Assembly (NCBI GenBank): GCA_017462785.1
Contig: JAFTQJ010000066.1
Coordinates: forward strand, 47,111-111,110
Direction of reading: 5' to 3'
Length of the DNA stretch: 64,000 nt
DNA from: Oscillospiraceae bacterium
Lineage (GTDB): Bacteria > Bacillota > Clostridia > Oscillospirales > Ruminococcaceae
The translations under genes were made by a program, and so were the position numbers. Each line of letters starts with the position of its first letter. Within the stretch, counting starts at the first letter, position 1. The notes below the pieces were generated by a model. That model ran no database searches. It saw nothing but the letters and a program-made list of their open reading frames with translations, and was not told the DNA's origin. This document shows, piece after piece, positions 62,376 through 64,000 of this stretch.

Positions 62376-62555
62376 ATGACCGAAATCAAAAAAATCGAAT
62401 TGCCGAGGGGATGTTTTGAAGGCAACTGCTCCGACTGCATGTACGCAAATTTCCGTGACCGTGATAGTTATGGAAGAGTAAAATGTGAGGGTGACTATGG
62501 TGGATACAACAGACCCGATGACCGCAATGGCTGTTTCTATTGGGAACGCAAGTAA
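62376..62555 (+). CDS. 59-residue Cys-rich protein
   Basis: AAGGGGGTG lies nine bases before the ATG. The product has Cys at 13, 18, 21, 37 and 53 ('CFEGNCSDCMYANF', 'RVKCEGDYGG', 'NGCFYWERK'), suggesting a small zinc-binding fold. It starts 20 bp after the JAMM gene stop and so is probably the last gene of the cassette. A terminator follows. No family recognised. Confidence 0.75.
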   Translation: MTEIKKIELPRGCFEGNCSDCMYANFRDRDSYGRVKCEGDYGGYNRPDDRNGCFYWERK

Positions 62556-62581
62556 AAATCTGAATCATTAAACTTATCTGC

Positions 62582-62612
62582 AAAAATCCGTCCTATACAG
62601 GGCGGATTTTTG
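62582..62612 (+). terminator. Terminator of Sel1/JAMM cassette
   Basis: AAAAATCCGTCC pairs with GGGCGGATTTTT (one G-T) and ends in T residues. Confidence 0.8.
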
Positions 62613-62682
62613 CAAATACCACATAATTTCAAAATTTCCGGACACACTACTCCCAGAAAAATCATTCCGGAGGTGTATCCAT

Positions 62683-63696
62683 ATGGAAAAAAGAATCCGT
62701 TCCAGCATCCGGTTCGGGCATGCTCCCTCCATCCTCAGCCACGCCTGCACAGTCGGGCAGAAAGAGGGCGAGGGACCGATGGGCGATTGCTTCGACCGGA
62801 TCGAACAGGACCCGTATTTCGGGGAAAAGACATGGGAACAGGCGGAGAGCCGCATGCAGGCGGACACGCTCTCCCTCGCCATTGACAAGGGACAGTTCGC
62901 CCCGTCGGACATCGACTGCATCGTTGCCGGCGACCTCGTGAACCAGTGCACCAGCTCCACTTTCGCTGTGCGTTCCGTGGGCGTTCCCTTTCTCGGGGTC
63001 TATGGTGCATGCTCCACCATGGCGGAAAGTCTGCTGATTGCGTCACTCCTTGTGGACGGCGGTTTCTGTGAGCATGCCGCCGCTGTGACCTCCTCCCACT
63101 TTTCCACGGCGGAGCGTCAGTTTCGATTTCCCCTCTCCTACGGCGGTCAGAGAACGCCCACTTCCCAATGGACATGCACGGCATCCGGTGCCGTGGTGGT
63201 GTCCGCCAAGGGAGGCGGTGTACAGGTACGAGGTGCATGCATCGGAAAAGTCACGGACTTCGGCATCAGCGATGCGAACAACATGGGGGCGGCAATGGCA
63301 CCAGCCGCCGCCGATACCATCTTCCGCTACTTGCAGGACACACGGACAAAGCCCGTGGATTATGACATGATCGTGACGGGGGATCTCGGAAATATCGGCT
63401 CCGTGCTGCTCATTGACCTGCTGAAAGCTCAGGGCGTGGACATTGCGGCACAGCATCACGACTGCGGTGCGATGATGTTTAACGAGCATTCACAGGACAC
63501 GCACGCCGGCGGCTCCGGCTGCGGATGTGCGGCAAGTCTGCTCTGCGGACATTTCCTGCCCCTCCTCGAAAAAGGGGAGATCCGGCGGATGCTCTTTGCA
63601 GCGACCGGTGCCCTGCTCTCCCCCATGACGACCCAGCAGGGGGAAAGCATCCCATGCATTTCGCATCTGGTCGAGCTGACAGCGGAGGGGGTGTGA
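62683..63696 (+). CDS. spoVAD: Stage V sporulation protein AD
   Basis: SpoVAD is a thiolase-fold protein of the SpoVA channel that moves dipicolinic acid into the forespore. The 337-residue product has 'FGHAPSILSHACTVGQKEGEGPMGDCFD', 'YGACSTMAESL', 'RQFRFPLSYGGQRTPTSQWTCTASGA' and 'EHSQDTHAGGSGCGCAA', all typical. GGAGGTG lies ten bases before the ATG. spoVAE follows after 2 bp. No spoVAC precedes it; the AT-rich cassette sits there instead. Confidence 0.95.
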   Translation: MEKRIRSSIRFGHAPSILSHACTVGQKEGEGPMGDCFDRIEQDPYFGEKTWEQAESRMQADTLSLAIDKGQFAPSDIDCIVAGDLVNQCTSSTFAVRSVGVPFLGVYGACSTMAESLLIASLLVDGGFCEHAAAVTSSHFSTAERQFRFPLSYGGQRTPTSQWTCTASGAVVVSAKGGGVQVRGACIGKVTDFGISDANNMGAAMAPAAADTIFRYLQDTRTKPVDYDMIVTGDLGNIGSVLLIDLLKAQGVDIAAQHHDCGAMMFNEHSQDTHAGGSGCGCAASLLCGHFLPLLEKGEIRRMLFAATGALLSPMTTQQGESIPCISHLVELTAEGV

Positions 63697-63698
63697 GT

Positions 63699-64000
63699 AT
63701 GGCGGCGGAATTATTGAAAGCATTCCTCGTGGGCGGTGCGATCTGTGCGGTGGGTCAAGTGCTGATCGACTACACAAAGCTCACGCCTGCAAGAATCCTG
63801 ACCTCATATGTCATCATCGGCGTGGTGCTCTCGGCATTCGGGCTGTATGAGCCGCTGGCGGAGTTTGCCGGAGCCGGAGCAAGCGTTCCGCTGACAGGCT
63901 TCGGGCATCTGCTGGCAAAGGGTGTGCGTGAGGCGGTTGCGGAGGATGGTGCACTCGGCATTCTCACCGGAGGGCTGACCTCGGCGGCAGGCGGCATCAC
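63699..64000 (+). CDS. spoVAE: Stage V sporulation protein AE, 3' end outside window
   Basis: The open frame starts at 63699 and runs off the window; 100 residues are visible. It begins MAAELLKAFLVGGAICAVGQ and contains 'IDYTKLTPARILTSYVIIGVVLSAFGLYEPLAEFAGAGASVPLTGFGHLLAKG', a typical SpoVAE (SpoVAEb) membrane sequence. It follows spoVAD directly. Confidence 0.93.
   Translation, partial: MAAELLKAFLVGGAICAVGQVLIDYTKLTPARILTSYVIIGVVLSAFGLYEPLAEFAGAGASVPLTGFGHLLAKGVREAVAEDGALGILTGGLTSAAGGI

Overview
The window reads as chromosome of a cellulolytic, Gram-positive, spore-gene-bearing member of the Ruminococcaceae, most likely a gut Ruminococcus of the R. champanellensis/R. flavefaciens type. This rests on four secreted proteins with C-terminal type I dockerin-like repeats, a GH9-CBM3c-dockerin cellulase, a GH94 cellobiose phosphorylase, spore genes (gpr, a SpoVB-like flippase, spoVAD-spoVAE), and Firmicutes-type gene order (rpsT next to gpr; mazG-HU-rqcP). 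The species is inferred. No cohesin or scaffoldin gene is in view.

Layout. 1-9 kb: partial membrane protein, rpsT(-), gpr, a LytTR/DUF3021 pair, a GntR-ABC transporter operon(-) and enolase(-). 9-18 kb: a dockerin protein(-), cellobiose phosphorylase, a GNAT enzyme, a PLP decarboxylase(-), a small regulatory pair behind LexA-like boxes, tRNA-Gln(-), an orphan MazF and an unknown protein(-). 18-24 kb: typA(-), a DRE-TIM aldolase-like enzyme(-), and an AT-rich two-gene AAA ATPase/Toprim-like cassette(-) that resembles phage-defence modules. 24-32 kb: a large papain-like/Ig-like/dockerin protein(-), two COG0523-type metal GTPase genes (one with a long His/Cys repeat), and the GH9 cellulase. 31.7-36 kb: rqcP, hup, mazG, an unknown gene coupled to trpS, and an aminotransferase, all on the minus strand. 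36-44 kb: a SpoVB-like flippase, an LRR-dockerin protein, a zinc-ribbon protein, a LacI-sensor/GGDEF protein and a DHHW protein. 44-53.9 kb: a murD-M42-M42-GNAT-YnbB run(-), an AGCS symporter(-) and a pair of bacterial PH proteins. 54-61 kb: a 40-residue membrane peptide, ilvE and three envelope/glycan genes. 61-62.6 kb: an AT-rich mini-cassette (XRE repressor with twin operators, Sel1 protein, JAMM protease, Cys-rich peptide). 62.7-64 kb: spoVAD and partial spoVAE.

How it works together. Secreted GH9 enzyme would release cellobiose or cellodextrins at the cell surface, and intracellular GH94 phosphorolysis plus glycolysis (enolase) would use them. Dockerins imply docking onto cohesins encoded elsewhere. 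A cytoplasmic sugar-binding-type sensor fused to GGDEF could link ligand supply to c-di-GMP.

Most unusual signals: (1) a dispersed intergenic repeat of about 140-153 bp, five copies in two sequence types, each with three consecutive hairpins whose stems differ between types but remain paired; (2) a nested 25-bp helix set between a consensus promoter and a sigma-region-4-like gene, flanked by LexA-like boxes; (3) the XRE-Sel1-JAMM-Cys-rich cassette; (4) the AAA/Toprim cassette; (5) a P-loop metal GTPase fused to a YcgQ-type C-terminal domain beside a Cys/His-repeat metallochaperone.
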